A DNA stretch of 64,000 nucleotides from Microbacterium commune. Lineage in GTDB: Bacteria; Actinomycetota; Actinomycetes; Actinomycetales; Microbacteriaceae. The stretch spans positions 861,727 to 925,726 of the forward strand of contig NZ_JACSPX010000001.1 of NCBI RefSeq assembly GCF_014836945.1. The letters are read 5' to 3'. The notes beneath the pieces are model-generated. The model searched no databases. It was not told the origin of the DNA and was given only the letters and a program-made list of their open reading frames with translations. How positions within the stretch are numbered: position 1 is the first letter of the stretch; every line of letters begins with the position of its first letter. This document shows, piece by piece, positions 1-8,179 of the stretch. The translations under genes were made by a program, and so were the position numbers.

Positions 1-1
1 C

Positions 2-1378
2 GCACCGGGCGGGGCCGGCCTGCGGCTCATCGACCCGCTGCCGGCCGACAGCCTGCGCCACGCGACCGAGGTGCTGCGCACCCTCGGCGCGGTCGACGAC
101 ACCGGCCGCGTGACCGACGCGGGACGCGCGCTCTCCCGCATCCCGACCGATCCGCGCCTCGCCAGGGCGCTCCGCGACGGGTCGGCGCTGGTCGGCGCAC
201 GCACGGCTGCCGAGGTGGTCGCCCTGGTCGGCGGTGACATCCGTGTCCGCGACGCCGACATCGTCTCGGCTCTCTCGGCGCTTCGGAACGGCCGCGGTCC
301 CGACGCTCAGCGCTGGGCACGCGAGGTCGACCGCCTGATGCGCCTCGCGCCGCCGGCGCGCTCGGGGCGCGGACGAGCAGATGACGCCGGTCTGGTCGTC
401 GCGCTCGCGTTCCCGGGACGGATCGCCAGGCGCGTCGAGCGCTCGTCCAACGGCTCGACATTCCTGCTGGCATCCGGAACCCGCGCGGGAGTCAGCGGCC
501 CGCTCGCGGATGCCGAGTGGCTGGCCGTGGCCGACGTGGCGCGCGCGTCCGGTCGCATCGCCGCGGGCTCAGGAGCGGTGATCCGCGCGGCCGCCGCCAT
601 CACCGAGCAGCAGGTCGAGCGCGCCGCCGACCACCTCATCACCGATCGGGTCGAGGCGCAGCTGGTCGGCGGCCGCGTGAGCGCCCGCCGCGAGCGGCGC
701 GTCGGGGCGATCGTGCGCTCGTCCGTTCCGGTGCGCGCGTCTGCCGCAGAGGGTCGGGATGCGGTGGAGCGCGCGGTGCGGGCAGATGGTCTCGACGTGT
801 TCACCTGGTCGGATGCCGCCGACGAGCTGCGGCGGCGGATGGCTCTGCTGCACCGTGAGCTCGGCGAGCCGTGGCCCGATGTCTGCGACGACGCCCTGCT
901 CGCCCGTCTGGCCGAGTGGCTCGATCCGGAACTGAGCGCCCTCGCAGGCGGCACGCCGGCGGATCGCATCGACCTTGCCGCGCCGTTGCGCCGGCTGCTG
1001 CCCTGGCCGGCCGCGGCCGACCTCGACGCCCTCGCGCCCGAACGGCTCGAGGTGCCCAGCGGCTCCCGGGCGCGGATCACCTACCCGCCGCTCGACGACC
1101 CGGCGGGGCAGCCGGTCGTGGCCGTGAAGCTGCAGGAGTGCTTCGGCTGGGCAGAGACGCCCCGGGTCGTCGGCGGGCGTGTGCCGGTGCTGTTCCACCT
1201 GCTCTCCCCCGCCGGCCGTCCGCTCGCGGTGACCGCCGACCTCGCCTCGTTCTGGTCGGGTCCGTACGCGCAGGTGCGGGGGGAGATGCGCGGGCGCTAT
1301 CCGAAGCACCCCTGGCCCGAAGACCCCTGGTCGGCCACGGCGACGCGGCACACCCGTCGACGGGCGGCTCGCGACTGA
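2..1378 (+). CDS. hrpB: ATP-dependent RNA helicase HrpB, C-terminal part (5' end outside window)
   Basis: The reading frame is open from base 2, so only the last 458 residues are visible and the two RecA-like helicase domains lie largely to the left. What remains matches the helicase-associated region of DEAH-box HrpB (TLGAVDDTGRVTDAGRALS, with PTDPRLARAL following) and the HrpB-specific C-terminal domain, ending in the family hallmark EMRGRYPKHPWPEDPW. HrpB is a DExH helicase of uncertain physiological role. It ends 9 nt from the convergent serine dehydratase gene. The family call is firm; the helicase motifs cannot be checked here. Confidence 0.93.
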   Translation, partial: APGGAGLRLIDPLPADSLRHATEVLRTLGAVDDTGRVTDAGRALSRIPTDPRLARALRDGSALVGARTAAEVVALVGGDIRVRDADIVSALSALRNGRGPDAQRWAREVDRLMRLAPPARSGRGRADDAGLVVALAFPGRIARRVERSSNGSTFLLASGTRAGVSGPLADAEWLAVADVARASGRIAAGSGAVIRAAAAITEQQVERAADHLITDRVEAQLVGGRVSARRERRVGAIVRSSVPVRASAAEGRDAVERAVRADGLDVFTWSDAADELRRRMALLHRELGEPWPDVCDDALLARLAEWLDPELSALAGGTPADRIDLAAPLRRLLPWPAAADLDALAPERLEVPSGSRARITYPPLDDPAGQPVVAVKLQECFGWAETPRVVGGRVPVLFHLLSPAGRPLAVTADLASFWSGPYAQVRGEMRGRYPKHPWPEDPWSATATRHTRRRAARD

Positions 1379-1387
1379 GCCGACGAG

Positions 1388-2899
1388 TCAGCACTCGATG
1401 ACGTTCACCGCGAGGCCGCCCTCGCTGGTCTCCTTGTACTTCGTCGACATGTCGAGGCCCGTCTGGCGCATGGTCTCGACCACGGCGTCCAGCGACACGT
1501 AGTGGTGACCGTCGCCGCGCAGGGCGAGGCGCGCGGCCGTCACCGCGGTCGAGGCGGCGATCGCGTTGCGCTCGATGCACGGGATCTGCACGAGCCCGCC
1601 GATCGGGTCGCAGGTGAGCCCCAGATGGTGCTCCATCGCGATCTCGGCCGCGTTCTCGATCTGCCGCACCGTGCCGCCCATCACCGCGGTGAGACCGCCG
1701 GCGGCCATGGCGCACGCCGAGCCGACCTCGGCCTGGCAGCCGCCCTCGGCGCCCGAGATCGACGCGTTCGCCTTGAACAGCGAACCGAGCGCGGTGGCGG
1801 TGAGCAGGAATCGCCGGATGCCGCGGCGCCGGTTCGCCTCGGCCACTGCGTCGTCATCGCCGTTCGACGCGCTCACGGATCCCTCGGCGGCGGTCACCGC
1901 GGGGGACGAGCGGAAGCCGAGCAGGGCGCTGCCGACCAGCTCGCCGTGCGGGGTGACCGCGTTGCCGACGCCCAGGCCGGAGTCGGCGAGGAAGCGCCAC
2001 CAGTACATCGCGACAGCGGGCAGGATGCCGGCCGCGCCGTTGGTGGGGGCGGTGACGACGCGACCGCCGGCCGCGTTCTCCTCGTTCACGGCGAGCGCGA
2101 ACGCGCCCAGCCATTCGCCGGGAAGTGCGGGATGCCCGTCGGCTTCGACCGCCTCGAGCTGCTGGCGGATGTCACCCGCACGTCGTCTCACCTTCAGGAT
2201 GCCGGGCAGCGTGCCGCCGGAGTGCAGCCCGGCGTCGACGCACGACGCCATGGCATCCCAGATCGCATCGAGCCCTGCGGCGACCTGCTCTTCCGAGCGC
2301 ACCGCCATCTCGTTTCCCCGGGCTATCTCGGCGATGGACATGCCCGTCTCGTCGCACAGCGCGAGCAGCTCTTCGGCGGTGTCGTACGGGTACGGCTGTG
2401 CGGCGGCGGCGACGCGGGCCTCTTCCCCGTCGCGGCGGATGAAACCGCCGCCGACCGAGTAGTACGTCTGCTCGAGCACGGGCTCACCCTCGGCGTCGAG
2501 CGCGTGCAGGGTCATCGCGTTGGGGTGACCGGGCAGGCGCGTGCGCGGGACGAAGGCGATGTCGTCCTTCGCGAACGGGATGCCCTGCTCTCCCGCCAGC
2601 AGCAGCTCGCGCCCCTCGGGCCAGCCGCTCCACAGCTCGCGCACGTCGGCCGGATCGCACGTCTCGGGGTGCAGCCCCTGCAGGCCGGCGACCACGGCAT
2701 CCGGAGTGCCGTGACCGAGCCCGGTCGCCCCCAGCGAGCCGAACAGCTCGCAGCGCACCCGCGCGACGCGACTGAGCAGGTCTTCTGCCGTCAGCCGATC
2801 GGCGAAGTCGACTCCGGCGCGCATCGGCCCGACGGTGTGCGAACTCGACGGCCCCACACCGATGGAGAACAGGTCGAAAGCCGAGACGTACGCAGTCAC
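1388..2899 (-). CDS. sdaA: L-serine ammonia-lyase (iron-sulfur L-serine dehydratase), single chain
   Basis: Converts L-serine to pyruvate and ammonia with a 4Fe-4S cluster. The 503-residue protein fuses the beta-like N-terminal domain (FDLFSIGVGPSSSHTVGPM near residues 9-27) to the catalytic alpha domain (NGAAGILPAV; GGCQAEVGSACAMAAGG; LTCDPIGGLVQIPCIERN). The cysteines in the last two motifs are the expected cluster ligands. Length is normal for the single-chain type. The start is GTG. No adjacent serine transporter or regulator is visible, and the gene appears monocistronic. Confidence 0.95.
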   Translation of the reverse strand: MTAYVSAFDLFSIGVGPSSSHTVGPMRAGVDFADRLTAEDLLSRVARVRCELFGSLGATGLGHGTPDAVVAGLQGLHPETCDPADVRELWSGWPEGRELLLAGEQGIPFAKDDIAFVPRTRLPGHPNAMTLHALDAEGEPVLEQTYYSVGGGFIRRDGEEARVAAAAQPYPYDTAEELLALCDETGMSIAEIARGNEMAVRSEEQVAAGLDAIWDAMASCVDAGLHSGGTLPGILKVRRRAGDIRQQLEAVEADGHPALPGEWLGAFALAVNEENAAGGRVVTAPTNGAAGILPAVAMYWWRFLADSGLGVGNAVTPHGELVGSALLGFRSSPAVTAAEGSVSASNGDDDAVAEANRRRGIRRFLLTATALGSLFKANASISGAEGGCQAEVGSACAMAAGGLTAVMGGTVRQIENAAEIAMEHHLGLTCDPIGGLVQIPCIERNAIAASTAVTAARLALRGDGHHYVSLDAVVETMRQTGLDMSTKYKETSEGGLAVNVIEC

Positions 2900-2980
2900 G
2901 CATCCAGCCTACGTCCGACCGGTGTTCTCGGGGCCGCAGGGCTCGCGCCGAGCGCTGGCGGATCAGACCGCAGGAAAGGC

Positions 2981-3012
2981 GAAATCCCCGCCGCTTTCGC
3001 GACGGGGATTTC
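2981..3012 (-). terminator. Hairpin terminator downstream of tRNA-Arg
   Basis: A perfect 10-bp stem (GAAATCCCCG pairing with CGGGGATTTC) with a 12-nt loop lies about 20 nt past the 3' end of tRNA-Arg on the minus strand. No long U tract follows, as is common in high-GC actinobacteria. Confidence 0.75.
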
Positions 3013-3032
3013 ACTACTGTCTCAACACAGTG

Positions 3033-3105
3033 CGCGCCCCGAGGGACTCGAACCCCCAACCTTCTGATCCGTAGTCAGATGCTCTATCCATTGAGCTAGG
3101 GGCGC
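3033..3105 (-). tRNA. tRNA-Arg (anticodon ACG)
   Basis: A 73-nt cloverleaf: acceptor GCGCCCC pairs with GGGGCGC, the anticodon loop CTACGGA sits in stem TCTGA/TCAGA, and the T-arm holds GGTTCGAGTCC. Anticodon ACG is expected to become ICG and read CGU/CGC/CGA. CCA is not encoded. It is followed by a hairpin terminator. Confidence 0.96.
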
Positions 3106-3178
3106 ACGGCCCGCTCAGCGGGCCGAAGAACAGCCTACAACACGTTTCACGGAGAAGTGAAATCGGGGCTCGACCGAC

Positions 3179-3811
3179 TCACCCCCGGCGTGTCCAGAGC
3201 GCGCGCTTGCCGTCTCGCTCCGCACGCGATCCGTCCTGCTCCGCCGCCTTGTCCGCGGCCTTCTCGCGCTTGCGTCGGGCTCGCTGCTCCGACGAGAGCG
3301 CCTGCAGATCGACGAGCTTCAGCGCCTGCATCCGTGCCTCGCGCATCTGCTCGTACTCGGGATCCTGATCCGCGCGCATCCCCTCGACGCGAAGCCTGCG
3401 ATCGAGGTTGCTGCGCACGTCGGCCCACGCCGCCGCTCTCGCCTCTTCGACGAGCGCGCGCAGCGCCTCGGAGTCATCCGTCATGTCGCGCAGGTGAGTG
3501 GCGACGCCGAGTGACTGCTTCGCGCGACGACGCAGGTTGCGCACGTCGCGGTCGCGGTAGTCGTGGGTGCCGTGCGGGTCGGAGTGCCGACCTCGCGCGC
3601 GCTTGCGTAGGGCGGTGAGGTGCTCGGCGGCCTGCTCGGACTCGTCGGCCATCGCGCGCAGCGCGACGCGGGCCTCGTCCATGTAATGGTCGATCTCGAA
3701 GGTGCCACCCTGCGCGATCGTCCCGACCAGGATCTGGTTCTTCACGGTCAGCCGAACGGCCGCCGTGGCGATCGCTACGCCCTCGGCGACGGCATCAGCT
3801 GTTCGTCCCAC
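3179..3811 (-). CDS. Conserved hypothetical charged, helical cytoplasmic protein
   Basis: I do not recognise a family. The frame opens further upstream, but a GTG at 3811 preceded by a strong GGGAGGT site five bases away is the best start, giving 210 residues beginning VGRTADAVAEGVAIATAAVR. The protein has no signal peptide or membrane segment. It is rich in Arg, Lys, Glu and Asp, with a central basic stretch (RKRARGRHSDPHGTHDYRD) and a helical, probably coiled-coil C-terminal half ending in a basic tail. It lies between tRNA-Arg and a GntR gene on the same strand. A nucleic-acid-associated role would be a guess. Confidence 0.6.
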   Translation of the reverse strand: MGRTADAVAEGVAIATAAVRLTVKNQILVGTIAQGGTFEIDHYMDEARVALRAMADESEQAAEHLTALRKRARGRHSDPHGTHDYRDRDVRNLRRRAKQSLGVATHLRDMTDDSEALRALVEEARAAAWADVRSNLDRRLRVEGMRADQDPEYEQMREARMQALKLVDLQALSSEQRARRKREKAADKAAEQDGSRAERDGKRALWTRRG

Positions 3812-3838
3812 GAGTACCTCCCGAATCGAGCGTACCGG

Positions 3839-3862
3839 CACCCCACCGACAGCGGTGGGGTG
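3839..3862 (-). terminator. Hairpin terminator downstream of the GntR gene
   Basis: CACCCCACCG, a 4-base loop ACAG, and CGGTGGGGTG form a perfect 10-bp stem directly after the GntR stop codon and before the ribosome-binding site of the next gene. It is likely an intrinsic terminator, although no U tract follows. Confidence 0.6.
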
Positions 3863-3865
3863 GGT

Positions 3866-4525
3866 TCACGGGCGCGGCGCGGATGCCCCGAAAAGACGCT
3901 CGTGGGCTGCCGCACGCCCTTCGGCCAGATGCTCGGGAACCAGGCGGCGCAGCACGTCCAGATCCCGCGCGCGGATCGCGTCGAGGATCTCGCGGTGCGT
4001 GGATGCCATCTCGGCGAGATCGCCGTGCTGACCGAACAGCCAGCGCAGCCGGGTGACCAGGGAGCTCGCCAGCTCCAGGAGCATCGCGTTCTGCGACAGT
4101 CGGACGACGGCCATGTGGAACGCGGTCGAGGCCTTGCGGGCCGTCTCGACGTCGCCGAGCGCCGCAGCGGCCGCCTCCTGCGCGACGAGCGACTCCAGCA
4201 GCGCGATGCCGGCTTCGTCGACGCGCTGTGCGGCGAGCACGAACGAAAGCGTCTCGAGCGCCTCGCGCACCTCGAAGAATCCCTGCAGGTCGTGCGGGGA
4301 GAACTCGCGCACCGTCGCCCAGCTGCGCGGTCGAGCCACGACGATCCCGTCGGCGACCAGCGCCTTGATCGCCTCGCGCACCGGCAGCCGTGACACCTGC
4401 AGCTCAGCGGCGATGTCGCGCTCGACCAATCGGGAGCCCGGCGGACGCCGTCCCGAGACGATGTCCTCCCGGAGCGCGTCGGCGACACGCTCCGACTCGA
4501 GGCCCGACATTCCAGCTGACGGCAT
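3866..4525 (-). CDS. GntR-family transcriptional regulator, FCD (FadR/VanR) subfamily
   Basis: The N-terminal winged helix-turn-helix includes LREDIVSGRRPPGSRLVERD and the recognition region LQVSRLPVREAIKALVADGIV. The C-terminal FCD effector domain is all-helical (LQGFFEVREALETLSFVLA; FHMAVVRLSQNAMLLELA; EHLAEGRAAAHERLF). Conserved metal-binding Asp/His positions are plausibly present. Starts at TTG 4537, ATG 4525 and ATG 4510 are all in frame; 4525 (219 aa) is chosen. It lies directly downstream of metP-metS on the same strand, so it may control that importer or an amino- or organic-acid pathway. The ligand is unknown. Confidence 0.87.
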   Translation of the reverse strand: MPSAGMSGLESERVADALREDIVSGRRPPGSRLVERDIAAELQVSRLPVREAIKALVADGIVVARPRSWATVREFSPHDLQGFFEVREALETLSFVLAAQRVDEAGIALLESLVAQEAAAAALGDVETARKASTAFHMAVVRLSQNAMLLELASSLVTRLRWLFGQHGDLAEMASTHREILDAIRARDLDVLRRLVPEHLAEGRAAAHERLFGASAPRP

Positions 4526-4600
4526 GATCGGATTCAACCACCCCGCGGGCTATTCGGCCAGTGTTCCGGGATTTCGGCAGGCCGCGTCGGCCGGGCGGAG

Positions 4601-4640
4601 CTCGGCCGGTCAGAGCTCGACCGGTCAGAGCTCGACCGGC
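4601..4640. repeat. 15-bp tandem repeat at the 3' end of metS
   Basis: CTCGGCCGGTCAGAG (4601-4615) and CTCGACCGGTCAGAG (4616-4630) are followed by a partial third unit (4631-4640). The unit contains the terminal codons and stop of metS, so the 3' end of the gene has been duplicated just past the stop. This looks like replication slippage. Confidence 0.7.
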
Positions 4641-4759
4641 GGCGCCGGCTCATCCTCCGCAGCCTCGGGGTGACGCACCAGGTTCACGACGGCGAGGGCG
4701 AGCCCTCCCCACACGGTGACCATCGCGACGATCATCATGACGACGGCGGTGGGGGTCAT
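4625..4759 (-). CDS. metS: Methionine/alanine importer small subunit MetS
   Basis: A 44-residue protein with one membrane segment: MTPTAVVMMIVAMVTVWGG, then LALAVVNLVRHPE and an acidic, proline-rich tail. The TVWGGLALA pattern and the position immediately after an NSS transporter are diagnostic of MetS, the small subunit required by the MetP sodium-dependent methionine and alanine importer of Corynebacterium. Its ATG overlaps the metP stop as ATGA, indicating translational coupling. It is short enough to be missed by length-filtered gene calling. Confidence 0.9.
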   Translation of the reverse strand: MTPTAVVMMIVAMVTVWGGLALAVVNLVRHPEAAEDEPAPPVEL

Positions 4760-6375
4760 GGTCGTGCTCCCTTCCGGCGGTCATCCGCCACGGCGATGCT
4801 CCCAGTCTCGGCATCCGGTTCGTAGTTCTCGACGACGAGGAACTCGTCGTATTCGGGATCGTCCTTCGCGTGCGAACGGCGACTCCACGGCAGCAGAGAC
4901 AGGATGATCGCGAACACGATGAGGGCGATGACCATCCCCCAGCCGAAGATCGCCAGGAACCAGAGCGGATAGCCCTCGTAGGGCGTGGTGATCTTGGCGA
5001 TGATCTCGCTGACGAACAGGTACCCGAGCACGATCGGCGCGAGCGCCCCGACCAGCACCATCCACAGCCGGCCGAGCCGGAAGCTGGAGCGCTTGTTCAG
5101 GTGCTCGCGCAGCACCGGCAGCTTCCGCAGGATCCAGGCGACCAGGATGACCGCGACCAGGGCCACGGCCATGATCCCGAAGGCGTTGATGAACGCGTCC
5201 GTCGTGTCGAGCACCTGCAGCGCGGTGGTGGTCGAGAAGAACGCGATCGAGGCCAGCGCCACCGGGATCGCCACCGTAAGCGTCGTGCGCACGCGGCTCC
5301 AGCCGAGCTTGTCCTGCAGGGCGGCGACGACCACCTCGAGCACCGAGATGAGCGACGTGATGCCCGCGAACACCAGGGCGCCGAAGAAGAGCACACCGAA
5401 GATCGAGCCGCCCGTGGCCTGCGAGACGATCGTCGGGAAGGCGATGAACGCCAGACCGATGCCCGACGACGCGACGCCCGAGACATCGGTGTTCTGCGCC
5501 TGCGCCATGAAGCCGAGAGCCGCGAACACGCCGATACCCGCGAGGATCTCGAAGCCGGAGTTCGCGAAGCCGACGACGAGGCCCGAGCCGGTGAGGTCGG
5601 TCTTGCGCTTCAGGTACGACGAGTAGGTGACCATGATGCCGAAGGCGACCGACAGCGAGAAGAAGATGTGCCCGTAGGCGGATGCCCAGACGCCGGGGTC
5701 GGCGAGCGCCTCCCAGTTCGGGGTGAAGAACGCGTTGAGTCCGTCCATGGCGCCGGGCAGGAACAGCGCCTGCACCACGAGGGTGGCGAACATGAGCGTC
5801 AGCAGCGGCATGAGGATCATGTTCGCCAGGCCGATGCCCCGCTTGACGCCCAGCGCCATGATGACGATCACGACGAGCCAGACGCCGATCAGCGGGATGC
5901 CCACCTGAGGCACGAAGTCGAGCGAGACACCGTTCTTGAGGTCGCCCATCTGGAGGAAGTCGGAGAAGAAGTAGTCCTTCTCATTGCCCTCGCCCCAGGC
6001 GATCTGCGCCGAGAACCAGGTGTACATCGCGGCCCAGGCGATGATCACGGCGTAGTAGGTGGCGATCACCACGCAGATGAGCACCTGCCACCAGCCCAGC
6101 GGCTCGGCCGCCCGGCTCATGCGCCGGAACGCCAGAGGCGCGGAGCCGCGGAAGCGGTGCCCGATCGCGTAGTCGAAGAACAGCAGCGGAATGCCCGCGG
6201 TCAGCAGCGCGCACAGATACGGGATGAGGAACGCGCCGCCGCCGCCCTCATAGGCGACGTACGGGAAGCGCCAGATGTTGCCGAGTCCGACCGCAGACCC
6301 GATCGCCGACAGGATGAAGACGTTGCGCGAGCCGAAGGCCTCGCGCTTCTTGGTCTGCGCCGTTGCATTCGCCAT
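4756..6375 (-). CDS. metP: Sodium-dependent amino-acid transporter, NSS family (MetP-like)
   Basis: Imports methionine and probably alanine by sodium symport. The 539-residue protein has the NSS signature in TM1 (SAIGSAVGLGNIWRFPYVAY, residues about 24-43) with the unwound sodium/substrate site, followed by GGGAFLIPY and about 11-12 hydrophobic segments. The C-terminal tail is acidic and cytoplasmic. Assignment to MetP rather than a generic NSS carrier rests on the coupled downstream metS. A GntR regulator follows in the same direction. Confidence 0.9.
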   Translation of the reverse strand: MANATAQTKKREAFGSRNVFILSAIGSAVGLGNIWRFPYVAYEGGGGAFLIPYLCALLTAGIPLLFFDYAIGHRFRGSAPLAFRRMSRAAEPLGWWQVLICVVIATYYAVIIAWAAMYTWFSAQIAWGEGNEKDYFFSDFLQMGDLKNGVSLDFVPQVGIPLIGVWLVVIVIMALGVKRGIGLANMILMPLLTLMFATLVVQALFLPGAMDGLNAFFTPNWEALADPGVWASAYGHIFFSLSVAFGIMVTYSSYLKRKTDLTGSGLVVGFANSGFEILAGIGVFAALGFMAQAQNTDVSGVASSGIGLAFIAFPTIVSQATGGSIFGVLFFGALVFAGITSLISVLEVVVAALQDKLGWSRVRTTLTVAIPVALASIAFFSTTTALQVLDTTDAFINAFGIMAVALVAVILVAWILRKLPVLREHLNKRSSFRLGRLWMVLVGALAPIVLGYLFVSEIIAKITTPYEGYPLWFLAIFGWGMVIALIVFAIILSLLPWSRRSHAKDDPEYDEFLVVENYEPDAETGSIAVADDRRKGARP

Positions 6376-6470
6376 GCTCCGAGGCTACCGGAGCGGCCGC
6401 CGAGACGACGTGACGAGTGCCGGGATGCGCGGATGGATGCCGGGACCCGGTCCGCGCGCAGCGCAGGACG

Positions 6471-6701
6471 TCAGCGGGCCGGGTCGTCGCGGCCCTCGCC
6501 GTCCGCACCCTCGACGCCGGGGCCCGGGCCGGGGCGCACCGCGGCGGTGTCGGCCACGTCGATCCGCACGTTCCCGTCGTGCTCGGTCACCTCGATGCGC
6601 GGTGCGGCGTCGGCTTCGGTGGAGTGCTCGGCGCGCAGGAACTGGTCGCGCAGCTTCTGCTCGCGGGTCATGTCTTCTGGTTCGCGGGTGTTGTCGGACA
6701 T
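6471..6701 (-). CDS. Small acidic hypothetical protein
   Basis: A 76-residue frame beginning MSDNTREPEDMTREQKLRDQ, highly charged and proline/glycine-rich at the C-terminus. Its ATG lies two bases past the sulfatase stop, so it would be the last gene of the amino-sugar operon. No domain is recognised, and there is no signal peptide or membrane segment. Codon choice is consistent with a real gene, but the short length leaves doubt. Confidence 0.5.
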   Translation of the reverse strand: MSDNTREPEDMTREQKLRDQFLRAEHSTEADAAPRIEVTEHDGNVRIDVADTAAVRPGPGPGVEGADGEGRDDPAR

Positions 6702-6703
6702 GT

Positions 6704-8179
6704 TCAGGATGATGACTGCCCGGCGGCGGCCACGGGGAGGCCCTGGCCGGGCGACGGCGTGAGTGGTAGAGGCTGGGCGGGGTGCGGCTCGTCACCGAGC
6801 GAGGCCTGCAGCTCCCCGAGCTGCACCTTCAGCTGCTCGCGGACCTCGTGGTAGTCGGCGTGGTGGTACACGTTGACCAGCTCGTCGGGGTCGGTGTGCA
6901 TGTCGTACAGCTCCCACTCCGGCACGTAGGTGAACGGAGACGATCCGGGAAGCCCCATCCCGTCGCTGTAGAAGTAGATGAGCTTGTAGCGCTCGGTCCG
7001 GATGCCGTAGTGCGCGAGCACGTGATGGTTCTCGTCGTCGTTCTCGTAGTACCGGTAGTAGAACGCGTCGCGCGTGGGCTTGTCGGGCTGCTCGGTGAGC
7101 TGCGGAAGGAAGCTCTGCCCCTGCATGCGCTCATGCGCGTCGACGCCGGCCGCGTCGAGGAAGGTCTGCGCGAAGTCGACGTTCGTGACGATCTGCTCCA
7201 TCGGCTCGCCGGGGGCGATGCGGTTCGGCCAGGAGATCAGCAGCGGCATCCTGATCGACTCCTCGTACATGAACCGCTTGTCGAACCAGCCGTGATCGCC
7301 GAGGAAGAATCCCTGGTCGGAGCTGTACGCCATCAGGGTGTCGTCGAATTCGCCTCGGTCGCGCAGGAAGTCGATCACCCGGCCGACGTTGTCGTCGACG
7401 GACGCCACGCACCGCAGGTAGTCCTCCATGTAGCGCTGGTACTTCCACAGCGCCAGCTCGTCCGGGGCGAGGTCGTCCGGCGGGGCAACCTTGAGGTCCT
7501 GCAGGGTCAGGTGCTCGGCGATGCGCATCGTGGCATGCTTCGCCGCGGCCGAGCGCCCGGCGTAGTCGTCATCGAACGTCGATGGCACCGGGATGGGATC
7601 GGTGTACATGTCGGCGTGCGCCTCATCGGGCTCCCACGAGCGGTGCGGCGCTTTGTGGTGGATGAGCAGACACCACGGCTCGTCGCCGTCGAGCGACTCG
7701 ATCCAGCGCAGCGACAGATCGGTGATGATGTCGGTCGCGTAGCCCTTCTCGATGTGCACGCCGTCCTCGGTGCGGATCTGTGGGTCGAAGTACTCGCCCT
7801 GGTCCCGCAGCACCGCCCAGTAGTCGAAGCCCTGGGGGTCGTGACCCTCACCCTCGCCCATGTGCCACTTCCCGACGATGGCCGTGCGGTATCCGGCATC
7901 CCGCAGCAGCGAGACGAAGGTCGGCTGACTCGCGTCGATCGGCGTGAGAAGAGTCGTCACGCCGTTGACGTGGCTGTAGGTGCCGGTGAGGATGCTCGCC
8001 CGGCTGGGTGTGCACAGCGAGTTCGTGCAGTAGCAGTGATCGATGCGTCGCCCAGCCGCGGCGATCTCATCGATCCGGGGCGTCTCGTTGACGACCGACC
8101 CGTATGCCCCGATCGCGTGGCTGGCGTGGTCGTCGGTGAGGATCATGACGATGTTCGGGCGCTTGTGTGCGGTGGTCAT
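6704..8179 (-). CDS. Cytoplasmic sulfatase (type I, formylglycine-dependent)
   Basis: Hydrolyses sulfate esters, probably on an amino sugar given its neighbours. The frame opens upstream, but ATG 8179 overlaps the GH20 stop as ATGA and begins the canonical N-terminus MTTAHKRPNIVMILTDDH, giving 491 residues. Metal ligands are in LTDDH (about 15-18). The formylglycine site is C56 in LCTPSRASILTG (C-x-P-x-R). GKWHMGEG and SSDQGFFLGDHGW are further sulfatase motifs. There is no signal peptide, so it acts inside the cell and needs a formylglycine-generating enzyme not seen here. The exact sulfated sugar is inferred only. Confidence 0.92.
   Translation of the reverse strand: MTTAHKRPNIVMILTDDHASHAIGAYGSVVNETPRIDEIAAAGRRIDHCYCTNSLCTPSRASILTGTYSHVNGVTTLLTPIDASQPTFVSLLRDAGYRTAIVGKWHMGEGEGHDPQGFDYWAVLRDQGEYFDPQIRTEDGVHIEKGYATDIITDLSLRWIESLDGDEPWCLLIHHKAPHRSWEPDEAHADMYTDPIPVPSTFDDDYAGRSAAAKHATMRIAEHLTLQDLKVAPPDDLAPDELALWKYQRYMEDYLRCVASVDDNVGRVIDFLRDRGEFDDTLMAYSSDQGFFLGDHGWFDKRFMYEESIRMPLLISWPNRIAPGEPMEQIVTNVDFAQTFLDAAGVDAHERMQGQSFLPQLTEQPDKPTRDAFYYRYYENDDENHHVLAHYGIRTERYKLIYFYSDGMGLPGSSPFTYVPEWELYDMHTDPDELVNVYHHADYHEVREQLKVQLGELQASLGDEPHPAQPLPLTPSPGQGLPVAAAGQSSS

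Noticed and set aside
4870..6762. A 630-codon plus-strand frame opposite metP, and similar long frames opposite the sulfatase and GH20 genes (6782-9801)
   Set aside because: These are composition artefacts: translations are rich in Arg, Ala, His and Asp, without motifs, and lie opposite genes with unmistakable catalytic signatures.
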